In this document: positions 23,076-30,671 of the stretch, piece after piece | Layout of the letters: each line of letters starts with the position of its first letter | Numbering within the stretch: position 1 is the stretch's first letter | Origin: JBBKXP01 sp038251315 | Lineage (GTDB): Bacteria > Pseudomonadota > Alphaproteobacteria > Rhodobacterales > Rhodobacteraceae | DNA length: 45,423 nucleotides | Direction of reading: 5' to 3' | Assembly (NCBI GenBank): GCA_038251315.1 | Contig: JBBSBK010000018.1 | Coordinates: 1 to 45,423 of the forward strand | Translations under genes and position numbers: made by a program | The notes under the pieces: generated by a model | Seen by the model: only the letters and a program-made list of their open reading frames with translations | Database searches by the model: none | What the model was told of the DNA's origin: nothing

Positions 23076-24176
23076 ATGGGCATTCTCGATTTCCTCTCCG
23101 GCCAGTTCATCGACATCATTGCCTGGACTGACGACACCCGCGACACGATGGTCTGGCGGTTCGAGCGCGAGGGCCACGAGATCAAGTATGGCGCCAAGCT
23201 GACGGTGCGCGAGGGGCAGGCAGCCGTTTTCATTCACGAGGGCCAGTTGGCCGATGTGTTCACCCCCGGCCTGTATATGCTTGAAACCAACAACATGCCG
23301 ATCATGACCAGTTTGCAGCACTGGGATCACGGGTTTCAAAGCCCGTTCAAATCCGAGATTTATTTCGTCAACACCATTCGGTTTTCCGATTTGAAATGGG
23401 GCACGAAGAACCCAATCATGTTGCGCGACCCCGAATTCGGGCCGACCCGGATCCGCGCATTCGGCACCTATACGGTCAAGGTCGGCGACCCCGCCATCTT
23501 CATGCGCGAAATCGTCGGCACCGACGGCGAATTCACGATGGACGAGATCAGTTTCCAGATCCGCAACATCATCGTGCAGGAATTCAGCCGCGTCATCGCA
23601 TCATCCGGGATTCCCGTGCTCGACATGGCGGCCAACACCGCCGACCTTGGCAAACACATCGGCACCGCGATCAGCCCGGTGATGGATAAATACGGGCTGA
23701 CCATCCCGGAACTCTACATCGAGAACATCAGCCTGCCCGAAGCGGTCGAGGCGGCGCTGGATACCCGCACTTCGCGTGGGCTGACCGGCGACCTGGGCGA
23801 GCATCTGAAATACGCAACCGCCGCCGCCCTGATGAAGGGCGGCGAGGCGTCCGGCGCGATGGCCGCCGGCATGGGGGCCGGGATCGGCATGGCGATGGCG
23901 GGGCAAATGGCGCAGGCGGGGCCGTGGGGTGCGACGCCACAACCCGCACCGCCGCCGCCGCCGCCGGTCGAAACGGTCTGGCACATTGCCGAGAATGGCG
24001 AAACCAAGGGGCCGTTCGGGCGCGGCCATCTGGGCCGGATGGTCGCCGAAGGCGGCCTGACGCGCGACACGCTCGTCTGGGCACAGGGGCAGGACGGCTG
24101 GATCAAGGCAGGCGATGTGACGGACCTTGCCACTCTGTTTACCGTCATGCCGCCACCGCCACCCCCGGCCGAATGA
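23076..24176 (+). CDS. SPFH-domain protein with C-terminal GYF_2 domain
   Basis: A 366-residue protein. Residues about 25-235 form an SPFH/Band-7-like domain of the virion-core-protein/YdjI type (GAKLTVREGQAAVFIHEGQ, LGKHIGTAISPVMDKYGL). A Gly/Ala/Met-rich segment follows (255-285). Residues about 301-354 are a GYF_2 (DUF4339) domain: VWHIAENGETKGPFGRGHLG, then GWIKAGDV. The GYF_2 domain is flanked by two hexaproline runs (292-297 and 359-364). GYF domains bind proline-rich ligands, so self-association or partner recruitment is plausible. SPFH proteins scaffold membranes into oligomers. The 3' end overlaps the next gene by 4 bp. Confidence 0.92.
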   Translation: MGILDFLSGQFIDIIAWTDDTRDTMVWRFEREGHEIKYGAKLTVREGQAAVFIHEGQLADVFTPGLYMLETNNMPIMTSLQHWDHGFQSPFKSEIYFVNTIRFSDLKWGTKNPIMLRDPEFGPTRIRAFGTYTVKVGDPAIFMREIVGTDGEFTMDEISFQIRNIIVQEFSRVIASSGIPVLDMAANTADLGKHIGTAISPVMDKYGLTIPELYIENISLPEAVEAALDTRTSRGLTGDLGEHLKYATAAALMKGGEASGAMAAGMGAGIGMAMAGQMAQAGPWGATPQPAPPPPPPVETVWHIAENGETKGPFGRGHLGRMVAEGGLTRDTLVWAQGQDGWIKAGDVTDLATLFTVMPPPPPPAE

Positions 24177-24595
24177 CCCGGCGTGGCCTGACGATCTGGC
24201 TGCACTGGGGCGTCGTGATGATGATACTGGCGATGATCAAGGGCGGCAGCAGTGCCGAGGTGCTGCGCTGGGCCTTTGTGCTGACGGGCGCGGTGTGGGT
24301 CGGGCTGGCGGTGGTCCGTGGCCTTTTGGGTCGTCCGGGGCCGAAACTGACCGGGGCGGCGCGGGCGGCTTATCCGTGGATGCACCGCGGGCTATATGGC
24401 GTGCTGGCGATCAGCGTTGCGGCCAACGGTGCCGCCCTGATGGGCTGGGTGGATAAGGATGCGGCGTGGAACAGCCTGCTGGTGCTGCTGGCCGCCGGGG
24501 CGCCGCATGGGTTGTTCCACTTCTGGCGGCACACCGCCCTGTATGACGGGGCGCTGCGACTGATGAGCCCGCGTTTCATGCACAGGTTGCTGTGA
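24173..24595 (+). CDS. Small membrane protein resembling cytochrome b561, incomplete haem ligand set
   Basis: A 140-residue protein with about four hydrophobic segments. Order and motifs recall bacterial cytochrome b561: WLHW with H11 in helix 1, MHRGLYGVLA with H71 at helix 3, and PHGLFHFWRHTALYDGALRLM at the end of helix 4, with H112, H116 and H120. The helix-2 segment (LRWAFVLTGAVWVGLAVVRG) lacks the His expected as a haem ligand, so two-haem binding is doubtful. It overlaps the SPFH gene (ATGA) and the zinc-ribbon gene (TGATG), implying tight co-expression. Family assignment is by pattern only. Confidence 0.6.
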   Translation: MTRRGLTIWLHWGVVMMILAMIKGGSSAEVLRWAFVLTGAVWVGLAVVRGLLGRPGPKLTGAARAAYPWMHRGLYGVLAISVAANGAALMGWVDKDAAWNSLLVLLAAGAPHGLFHFWRHTALYDGALRLMSPRFMHRLL

Positions 24596-25716
24596 TGTCA
24601 GATCTTTTTGAAATGCCAGACTCGGCCGCGCCCGTCCACGAACATCATTTCCCCTGCGATAATTGCGGGTCGGACATGCGGTTCGATCCGGCTGGACAAC
24701 AGTTGATCTGCGATCATTGCGGCAATACCCAAAAGGTCGGCGACACCGGCAAGGCCAGCCCTGCCCTGCGCGAGTTGGATTTCCGCAGCGCCGTCGCCGA
24801 CCAACTGCCCGCCGCCGAAATGGCCGAGACGCGCGTCGTCACCTGCCCGAACTGCGGCGCGACCACTGAATTCGATGCAGCGGTCCACGCCGCCGAATGT
24901 CCGTTTTGCGCGACGCCGATCGTTACCGATACGGGGGTCCAACGGCAGATTAAGCCGCGAGGTGTCCTGCCCTTTGCATTGGATGAAAAGGCAGCACGGG
25001 CGGCCCTCACGGATTGGCTGGGCAGCCTGTGGTTCGCCCCCGGCGGGGTGCAGGACTATGCCCGCAAGGGTCGCGCGATGAGCGGGATTTACGTGCCTTA
25101 CTGGACGTTCGACGCAGACACCAAAAGCGCATATTCCGGCTCGCGGGGCACCCATTATTATGTCACCCAGACCGTCACCCGCAATGGCAAGACCGAACAG
25201 GTACAAGTGCAGAAAACCCGCTGGAATGCGGCATCGGGACGGGTCGCGCGGTTTTTCGACGATGTGCTTGTGCTGGCCTCGCGCAGCCTGCCCAAGAAAT
25301 ACACCGACGCCCTCGAACCCTGGGATCTGTCGGCGATGCAGCCTTACCGCGATGCCTTCCTCGCCGGGTTCCGGGCCGAGGGGTATCAGGTCGAACTGCA
25401 AGACGCATTTACCGAAGCGCGGGGGTACATGGACGCGATGATTCTGCGCGACGTGCGGTTCGACATCGGCGGCGATGAACAGCGGGTCGACAACGTGAAA
25501 ACCGACATCGGCGCGCTGACCTTCAAGCATGTGCTGCTGCCGGTCTGGTTGGCCGCCTACAAATACCGCGGGCGGACGTTCCGCTTTGTTGTCAACGGGC
25601 GCACGGGCCGGGTGCAGGGTGAGAGGCCCTATTCGGCATGGAAGATCGCGTTTGCCACCGTGGTCGGCCTGATCATTGCGGCGGGCGTGGGGTATGCTAT
25701 CGCGATGAACCAGTAA
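24595..25716 (+). CDS. Double zinc-ribbon (TFIIB-type) tail-anchored membrane protein
   Basis: A 373-residue protein. Two four-Cys zinc ribbons lie at the N-terminus: C21/C24/C39/C42 (PCDNCGSD, ICDHCGNT) and C84/C87/C102/C105 (TCPNCGAT, ECPFCATP). A central domain of about 200 residues (YVPYWTFDADTKSAYSG, WDLSAMQPYRDAFLAGFRAE) follows, ending in a single C-terminal membrane helix (about 349-371). This architecture is the zinc-ribbon protein often named a primosomal-protein-N'-like helicase by automatic pipelines, but no helicase motif is present. It frequently accompanies SPFH/GYF proteins. Start ATG overlaps the previous stop by 1 bp. Confidence 0.87.
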   Translation: MSDLFEMPDSAAPVHEHHFPCDNCGSDMRFDPAGQQLICDHCGNTQKVGDTGKASPALRELDFRSAVADQLPAAEMAETRVVTCPNCGATTEFDAAVHAAECPFCATPIVTDTGVQRQIKPRGVLPFALDEKAARAALTDWLGSLWFAPGGVQDYARKGRAMSGIYVPYWTFDADTKSAYSGSRGTHYYVTQTVTRNGKTEQVQVQKTRWNAASGRVARFFDDVLVLASRSLPKKYTDALEPWDLSAMQPYRDAFLAGFRAEGYQVELQDAFTEARGYMDAMILRDVRFDIGGDEQRVDNVKTDIGALTFKHVLLPVWLAAYKYRGRTFRFVVNGRTGRVQGERPYSAWKIAFATVVGLIIAAGVGYAIAMNQ

Positions 25717-25731
25717 CAAAGGAAATTCGCG

Positions 25732-26646
25732 ATGATCCTGTCCTGTGGCGAAGCCCTGATCGACATGCTGCCGCGCACATCGGCGGACGGCGAGGACTCG
25801 TTCGCCCCCTACCCCGGCGGCGCGGTATTCAATACCGCCATCGCACTGGGGCGTCTTGGGGTGCCTGCGGGGTTCTTTTCAGGGATCAGTTCGGATTTTC
25901 TGGGGCAGATGCTGCTGAATGCGTTGTCGGCCAGCGGCGTCGATCATACCGCCGTCGCCTTGTCGCAACGCCCCTGCACCGTGGCATTCGTCAAACTGGT
26001 CGACGGGCAGGCGACCTATGCGTTCTACGACGAAAACACGGCTGGGCGGCTTTTGTCGGTTGCCGATTTGCCTAAGGTGCGGGCCGAGGCGCTCTTCTTT
26101 GGCGGCATATCCCTGATGGTCGAACCCTGCGGTGCGACCTACGAGGCATTGATGGCCCGCGAGGCGCCCCGCGCGGTGACGATGCTCGACCCCAACATCC
26201 GCCCCTCGTTCATCCGCGACCCGCGTGCCTACCGCGCCCGGATCGACCGGTTGGTGCGATTGGCCGACATTGTCAAATTGTCCGATGAAGACCTGCATTG
26301 GCTGATGGGCGAGGGCGGGATTGCTGATCTGGCACGCAAGATCCTGACATTGGGTCCGCGTTTGGTCTGCATTACCGAAGGGGCGAGGGGCGCGACCGGG
26401 TTCACCAATGCCGATGACGTCTTTGTCGCGGCGACGCCGGTGATGGTGGCCGATACGGTGGGCGCCGGAGATACCTTCAATGCCGGAGTGCTGGCGGCGC
26501 TGTATCAGCGCGGCTTGCTGGACAAGGAAAATGTGGCGACGCTGGATACGGCGGCGGTGCGCGCGGCGCTGACGCTGGGTGTCAGGGCGGCCGCAGTCAC
26601 GGTCAGCCGCGCCGGGGCCAACCCGCCATGGGCGCGGGAATTGTGA
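25732..26646 (+). CDS. PfkB-family carbohydrate kinase, fructokinase-like
   Basis: A 304-residue ribokinase/PfkB kinase. The N-terminal sugar-binding signature GGAVFNTAIALGRLG (about 29-43) and the C-terminal ATP/catalytic signature VADTVGAGDTFNAGVLAAL, with the catalytic Asp in GAGD, are intact. The N-terminus MILSCGEALIDMLP is typical of bacterial fructokinases. It would phosphorylate a sugar, probably fructose, in the cytosol. It follows the zinc-ribbon gene by 15 bp and overlaps dtd by 4 bp, so it may share the telA transcript although its function looks unrelated. No sugar transporter is adjacent. Confidence 0.9.
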   Translation: MILSCGEALIDMLPRTSADGEDSFAPYPGGAVFNTAIALGRLGVPAGFFSGISSDFLGQMLLNALSASGVDHTAVALSQRPCTVAFVKLVDGQATYAFYDENTAGRLLSVADLPKVRAEALFFGGISLMVEPCGATYEALMAREAPRAVTMLDPNIRPSFIRDPRAYRARIDRLVRLADIVKLSDEDLHWLMGEGGIADLARKILTLGPRLVCITEGARGATGFTNADDVFVAATPVMVADTVGAGDTFNAGVLAALYQRGLLDKENVATLDTAAVRAALTLGVRAAAVTVSRAGANPPWAREL

Positions 26647-27080
26647 GGGCGCTGATCCAGCGGGTCTCGCAAGCCGCGGTCCATGTCGACGGGACCGAGT
26701 TCGGGGCGATCGGGCCGGGACTGCTGATCCTCGTCTGCGCGATGGCTGGCGACGATGCCGCGATGCCGGGTGCACTGGCCGCCAAGGTCGGCAAGCTGCG
26801 CATTTTCAAGGACGCGGTGGGCAAGATGAATCTTTCGCTGACGGATACCGGCGGCGCGGCGCTGGTCGTCAGCCAGTTCACTCTGGCGGCAGATACGTCG
26901 CGCGGCAACCGGCCGGGGTTTTCGCAGGCCGCGCCACCGGACGTCGCCGAACGGCTGTACGAAGCGTTCAAGACGGCGATGGCGGGCCTTGGGGTGAGTG
27001 TGGCGAGTGGCCGGTTCGGGGCTGACATGCAGGTTTCGCTGACCAATGACGGGCCTGTGACCATTTGGTTGGAAACCTGA
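26643..27080 (+). CDS. dtd: D-aminoacyl-tRNA deacylase
   Basis: A 145-residue DTD that hydrolyses D-aminoacyl-tRNAs in a proofreading role. The two active-site signatures are present: SQFTLAADTSRGNRPGF and the C-terminal NDGPVTIWLE, which contains the Gly-cisPro motif. The start is the GTG at 26643 (GTGA overlap with the kinase stop), giving the standard N-terminus MRALIQRVSQA; an ATG at 26628 would add five non-family residues. It is the last gene of the plus-strand run and converges with znuB. Confidence 0.95.
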   Translation: MRALIQRVSQAAVHVDGTEFGAIGPGLLILVCAMAGDDAAMPGALAAKVGKLRIFKDAVGKMNLSLTDTGGAALVVSQFTLAADTSRGNRPGFSQAAPPDVAERLYEAFKTAMAGLGVSVASGRFGADMQVSLTNDGPVTIWLET

Positions 27081-27109
27081 ATTTTCCTCGTACTTTCAAT
27101 CTTCTGCAG

Positions 27110-27133
27110 CTCTACGTCTCGAGAGACGCAGAG
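27110..27133. repeat. Inverted repeat between convergent dtd and znuB
   Basis: CTCTACGTCTC-GA-GAGACGCAGAG is an 11-bp inverted repeat with one mismatch, lying between two convergent stops. It could act as a bidirectional terminator hairpin, but no strong T-run flanks either side. Confidence 0.45.
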
Positions 27134-27141
27134 TCGCGAAT

Positions 27142-27930
27142 TTAGCGTCGCAGCGCCGTTCCCGCGACGCTGATCCCGAACAAGCCCGCCGCTGCGCAGA
27201 CGATGGTCGGGCCGACCGGCGTGTTCAGCATGTAGGCCAGCCGCAGCCCGCCCAAGGCGGCCAGCGCCGCCAGTCCGGCCGATACTGCGGCCATCCGTTC
27301 GGGCGTATTCGCCAACCCCCGCGCCGTCGCCGCCGGAATGATCAGCAGCGCGGTGATCAACAACGCCCCGACCACCTTGATCGCCACCGCAACCACCGCC
27401 GCCAGAAGCAGCGTCAGGATCAGTTGTTCGCGCCGCGGGTCGATCCCGGCTGCATGCGCCAGATCAGGTGACAGGGTCGCCGTCAACAGCGCCGACCAGC
27501 GCCACCACAACACGCCCGCGACCAATGCGGCTCCGCCCCAGATCACCGCCAGATCGCCCCGCGTCACCGTCAGCACATCGCCGAACAGATAGGCATCCAG
27601 ATCGACCCGGGCGCCGGGGATCAGCGACACCGCGACCAGTCCCGCCGCAAGGCCGGTGTGGGCCAGAACGCCCAGCGAGGTGTTCACCTCGCGCCCCTGC
27701 CCTTCCAGCACGAACAGGATCAGGCCCATGGCAAGGGCGACCACGGCCACTCCGGCAAAGACCGACACCGAAAACACCAGCGAAAGTGCGACCCCAAGTA
27801 TCGCGGCATGCGCCGTCGCGTCGCCGAAATAGGCCATGCGTCGCCAGACTACGAAACAGCCCAACAGACCAGCGGCAAGGGCGGTGCCAAGCGCGGCCAG
27901 CGCCGCCCGGATCAGGAAATCGTCCAACAT
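27142..27930 (-). CDS. znuB: Zinc ABC transporter permease ZnuB
   Basis: A 262-residue ABC-3 family permease with about eight transmembrane helices. The signature WRRMAYFGDATAHAAILGVAL (about 29-49) and VVGALLITALLIIPAATARGLA (about 186-207) are diagnostic of metal-type permeases. It forms the membrane channel through which periplasmic zinc delivered by ZnuA crosses, driven by ZnuC. The gene begins 1 bp after the znuC stop, as last gene of the zur-znuC-znuB run. Specificity for zinc rather than manganese is supported by the adjacent Fur-family regulator with zinc-ligand Cys pairs and the Zur-type palindrome. Confidence 0.95.
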   Translation of the reverse strand: MLDDFLIRAALAALGTALAAGLLGCFVVWRRMAYFGDATAHAAILGVALSLVFSVSVFAGVAVVALAMGLILFVLEGQGREVNTSLGVLAHTGLAAGLVAVSLIPGARVDLDAYLFGDVLTVTRGDLAVIWGGAALVAGVLWWRWSALLTATLSPDLAHAAGIDPRREQLILTLLLAAVVAVAIKVVGALLITALLIIPAATARGLANTPERMAAVSAGLAALAALGGLRLAYMLNTPVGPTIVCAAAGLFGISVAGTALRR

Positions 27931-28674
27931 TCAGGCGCTTTCGTGGTGGTGGTGGTGACCGTCATGGCTGTGCTCATGGTCGTGTTCGTGACGATAAAGC
28001 GCCAGCGCCCCGCCTGTCCCGGTCCCGAACAATTCGCGGTAGGCGGGCGCTGCGCTGACAACCTCGGGGGTGCCTTCGCAGCAGACATGTCCGTTCAGGC
28101 AGATGACGCGGTCAGACGCGCTCATTACCACGTGCAATTCGTGGCTGACCATCAGGACGGCGCAGCCAAGGCGGGCGCGCAAAGCTTCGATCTGGCGATA
28201 GAAAGCTGCCGATCCGGGTTGGTCCAGCCCTTGGGTCGCCTCGTCCAACATCAACACCTGGGGTTTGCCAAGGATCGCGCGGGCCAGCAGAACGCGTTGA
28301 AACTGGCCGCCCGACAGGCTGGTCATCTGTTGCCTTGCCAGCCCCGGAACGCCCGCGTTTTCAAGGGCTTCGGTTGCATCGGCCTGACTGACCCTGCGCG
28401 GCAGGTCAAGAAACCGGCGCACCGTCAGCGGCAGGCTCGGGTCGACATGCAACCGTTGCGGGACATAGCCGATCCGCAGGCCGGGTGCCCGCGTGACCTG
28501 CCCGGTCTGCGGTTTGATCGCCCCGATCAGTACCTGCAACAGCGTCGACTTGCCCGATCCGTTGGGGCCGACGATGGTGACGATTTCGCCTGCGTCAAGC
28601 GACAACGACACGTTTTGCAGCACCGCGAGCGCATCATAGCGCACGCCTATTCCCTTGGCGTACAGCAGGCTCAA
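27931..28674 (-). CDS. znuC: Zinc ABC transporter ATPase ZnuC with His-rich tail
   Basis: A 247-residue ABC ATPase. Walker A is GPNGSGKST (36-44), the signature is LSGGQFQRVLLARA, Walker B is VLMLDEATQGLD, and the H-loop is VSHELH. The C-terminal about 19 residues are mostly His, Asp and Glu (HEHDHEHSHDGHHHHH), probably a cytosolic metal-binding tail. The start is taken as the TTG at 28674, which overlaps the zur stop (TTGA) and yields the family N-terminus MSLLYAKGIGV; no ATG fits, since the upstream frame is zur coding sequence. Confidence 0.95.
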   Translation of the reverse strand: MSLLYAKGIGVRYDALAVLQNVSLSLDAGEIVTIVGPNGSGKSTLLQVLIGAIKPQTGQVTRAPGLRIGYVPQRLHVDPSLPLTVRRFLDLPRRVSQADATEALENAGVPGLARQQMTSLSGGQFQRVLLARAILGKPQVLMLDEATQGLDQPGSAAFYRQIEALRARLGCAVLMVSHELHVVMSASDRVICLNGHVCCEGTPEVVSAAPAYRELFGTGTGGALALYRHEHDHEHSHDGHHHHHESA

Positions 28675-29153
28675 GGTGCGGCATCCGGCTGGCAGGCGGG
28701 GCAAAGTCCCTGCGCCTCGACTACGGTCTGTTCAATATGGAACCCGGCGCTGGCGGCTGAATCGCGCAGGCCAACACCAGGCGCACTGTCCGCTTCGGCC
28801 ACCGTGCCGCAGGTGCGGCAGATCATGAATGCCGGGTCGTGGTCAGTACCTGGATGGGCGCAGGCGATAAAGGCGTTCAGGCGTTCGATGCGGTGTACAA
28901 ACCCCTGATCGACCAGGAAATTCAGGGCGCGATATGCGACCGGAGGTTTCGCCCCGAATCCATCTGTCGCAAGCCGCGCCAATACGTCGTAGGCCCCCAT
29001 CGCCAGATGATTTTCGAGCAGGATTTCAAGCGTCCGACGCCGCACCGGGGTCAGTTGCGCGCCCCGCGCTGTGCAGGTGGTTTCGGCAGTTCGTAACGCA
29101 GTGGTCACACAGGCAGCATGGTCGTGCGGGGCAAAGTCGGCGTGATGGTTCAT
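28671..29153 (-). CDS. zur: Zinc uptake regulator Zur (Fur family)
   Basis: A 160-residue Fur-family repressor. The winged-helix region includes LTPVRRRTLEILLENHLAMG and PPVAYRALNFLVDQGFVHRIE. The structural zinc site is formed by C112/C115 (ICRTCG) and C151/C154 (LCPACQ). AHPGTDHDPAFMIC supplies His and Asp ligands of the regulatory site. The N-terminus is His-rich (MNHHADFAPHDH). It is the first gene of the minus-strand operon with znuC and znuB and divergent from znuA. A Zur-type palindrome overlaps its leader, so autoregulation is likely. Confidence 0.94.
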   Translation of the reverse strand: MNHHADFAPHDHAACVTTALRTAETTCTARGAQLTPVRRRTLEILLENHLAMGAYDVLARLATDGFGAKPPVAYRALNFLVDQGFVHRIERLNAFIACAHPGTDHDPAFMICRTCGTVAEADSAPGVGLRDSAASAGFHIEQTVVEAQGLCPACQPDAAP

Positions 29154-29163
29154 CTTCAGACCT

Positions 29164-29178
29164 TGTAATAGTATAACA
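29164..29178. promoter_or_regulatory. Predicted Zur operator between zur and znuA
   Basis: TGTAATAGTATAACA is a 7-1-7 palindrome with one mismatch and fits the alphaproteobacterial Zur core TGTTATA-N-TATAACA. It lies 10 bp upstream of zur and 43 bp upstream of znuA, so one site could repress both divergent units when zinc is sufficient. Confidence 0.8.
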
Positions 29179-29221
29179 TCACATCTTAAGGTCGCCGCAC
29201 CCGAATCACAAGAGGCATATC

Positions 29222-30130
29222 ATGCGCGTCCTTTCCCTGATCCTGATCCTGTCCGCCGTGCCGCTTTGGGCGGCCCCGCCAAATGTCATGACCGACATCG
29301 CCCCGGTCCAAAGCCTGACCGACATGGTCTTGGGCGATCTGGGAACGGCAGACGTGCTGCTGCCGCCCGGGGCGTCGCCGCACGAGTTTGCCCTGCGTCC
29401 GGACGACGCGGCGGCGCTGGCAACGGCAGGTGTGGTGATTTGGGTCGGGCCCGGCCTGTCGCATTGGCTAACTGACCCGCTGGCGACGCTAGCCCCCAAT
29501 GCGGCGACGCTGGTGCTGCTGGACAGCCCCGGCTGGATCGCCCTGCCGGTGCGCGACGATCCGGCCTTTGCCGACGACGACGAACATGACCATGACCATG
29601 ACACAGAAACAGACGGCCCTGATCCCCACGCATGGATGGACCCCGATATCGCCGCTGTCTGGCTTGGCCATATCGCTGCGACCCTTGCCGCCACAGATCC
29701 GGACAATGCCGCGATATACACCGCCAACGCGACTGCCGCAGCAACGGCCTTGCGCGATCTTGGAACTGATATCACCGCGCAACTGGCCCCGCTGTCCGAG
29801 CGCCGGTTCATCCTGCCGCACGACGGATATCAGTATTTTGAACGCCGCTTTGACCTGCATGCTGCAGGGGCCGTTACCCTGTCCGACGCGACTGCTCCTG
29901 GTCCGGCGCATATCGCCAGCCTGCGTGCACTGGTCGCGGAAGGCAATGTAGTTTGTATTTTGACCGATCCTGAAACCGGGGCAAAATGGGTCGATGTGCT
30001 GGCCGAAACCGCTTCGGAGACCAAGACGGCCGGCATCGATGGGATGGGCGGCAGTTTCGCACCGGGGGCGGGTAATTATCCGGCGATGTTGCGACAGATG
30101 GCCGATGCTCTGACGAGCTGCCTGTCCTGA
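29222..30130 (+). CDS. znuA: Zinc ABC transporter substrate-binding protein ZnuA
   Basis: A 302-residue periplasmic zinc-binding protein. A signal peptide is present (MRVLSLILILSAVPLWAA). Expected metal ligands are H54 (GASPHEFALRP), H136 (DPHAWMDPD) and H200 (ILPHDGYQYF). An acidic/His-rich loop (about 113-131, with EHDHDHD) precedes the second ligand, as in zinc-specific cluster A-I proteins. AGAGG lies 6 bp before the ATG. It is divergent from zur and shares the Zur operator. Together the locus encodes a complete ZnuABC importer. Confidence 0.95.
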   Translation: MRVLSLILILSAVPLWAAPPNVMTDIAPVQSLTDMVLGDLGTADVLLPPGASPHEFALRPDDAAALATAGVVIWVGPGLSHWLTDPLATLAPNAATLVLLDSPGWIALPVRDDPAFADDDEHDHDHDTETDGPDPHAWMDPDIAAVWLGHIAATLAATDPDNAAIYTANATAAATALRDLGTDITAQLAPLSERRFILPHDGYQYFERRFDLHAAGAVTLSDATAPGPAHIASLRALVAEGNVVCILTDPETGAKWVDVLAETASETKTAGIDGMGGSFAPGAGNYPAMLRQMADALTSCLS

Positions 30131-30281
30131 TCGAACACGACTTGAAGTAGTAGGCCCTCGCTGTCCTAGTGGTGGCGAAATCCCGATAGGGCTGAAAAGA
30201 CCGATACCCACGTCAACTATTTCGAAGCCCTTTGGAACTATGTGCAGACGAAAAACGTGGCAATCAGGCTGAGGTGACGGA

Positions 30282-30671
30282 ATGGCAAAATTTGACGATG
30301 ACCTGTTCGACAAGGGGCTGGCAGCCCGCCGCGCCACCCTCGGGGCGGATTATGTCGACCGCAATCTGGCGCAGGCCGACAATTTCACGCGGCCCTTTCA
30401 GGAAACCATGACCGCCTGGTGCTGGGGGTTCGGCTGGGCCGATGACACGATCGATCTGAAGACACGCAGCCTGATGAATCTGTCAATCCTCGGATCGATG
30501 GGCAAGATGACCGAATTCGAGGTGCATTGCCGGGGTGCGTTGACCAACGGGGTCAGCATGGAAGAAATGCGGGCGGTGATCCATGTCCTTGGCATTTACT
30601 GCGGCATGCCCGTTGCGCTGGAATGTTTCCGGGTGGCCCGCAAGGTGTTGGAAGAAAATGGGAAAATCTAG
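30282..30671 (+). CDS. Carboxymuconolactone decarboxylase family protein (PcaC-like)
   Basis: A 129-residue CMD-family protein. The N-terminal LFDKGLAARRATLGADYVDR and the later EFEVHCRGALTNGVSMEEMRAVIHVLGIYCG closely resemble 4-carboxymuconolactone decarboxylase, a step of the protocatechuate branch of the beta-ketoadipate pathway. The redox CxxC of AhpD peroxidases is absent. No other aromatic-degradation genes are nearby, so it may act on another lactone. Its stop overlaps the convergent RES gene stop in the shared bases CTAG. The 151-bp leader after znuA holds no recognised signal. Confidence 0.85.
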   Translation: MAKFDDDLFDKGLAARRATLGADYVDRNLAQADNFTRPFQETMTAWCWGFGWADDTIDLKTRSLMNLSILGSMGKMTEFEVHCRGALTNGVSMEEMRAVIHVLGIYCGMPVALECFRVARKVLEENGKI

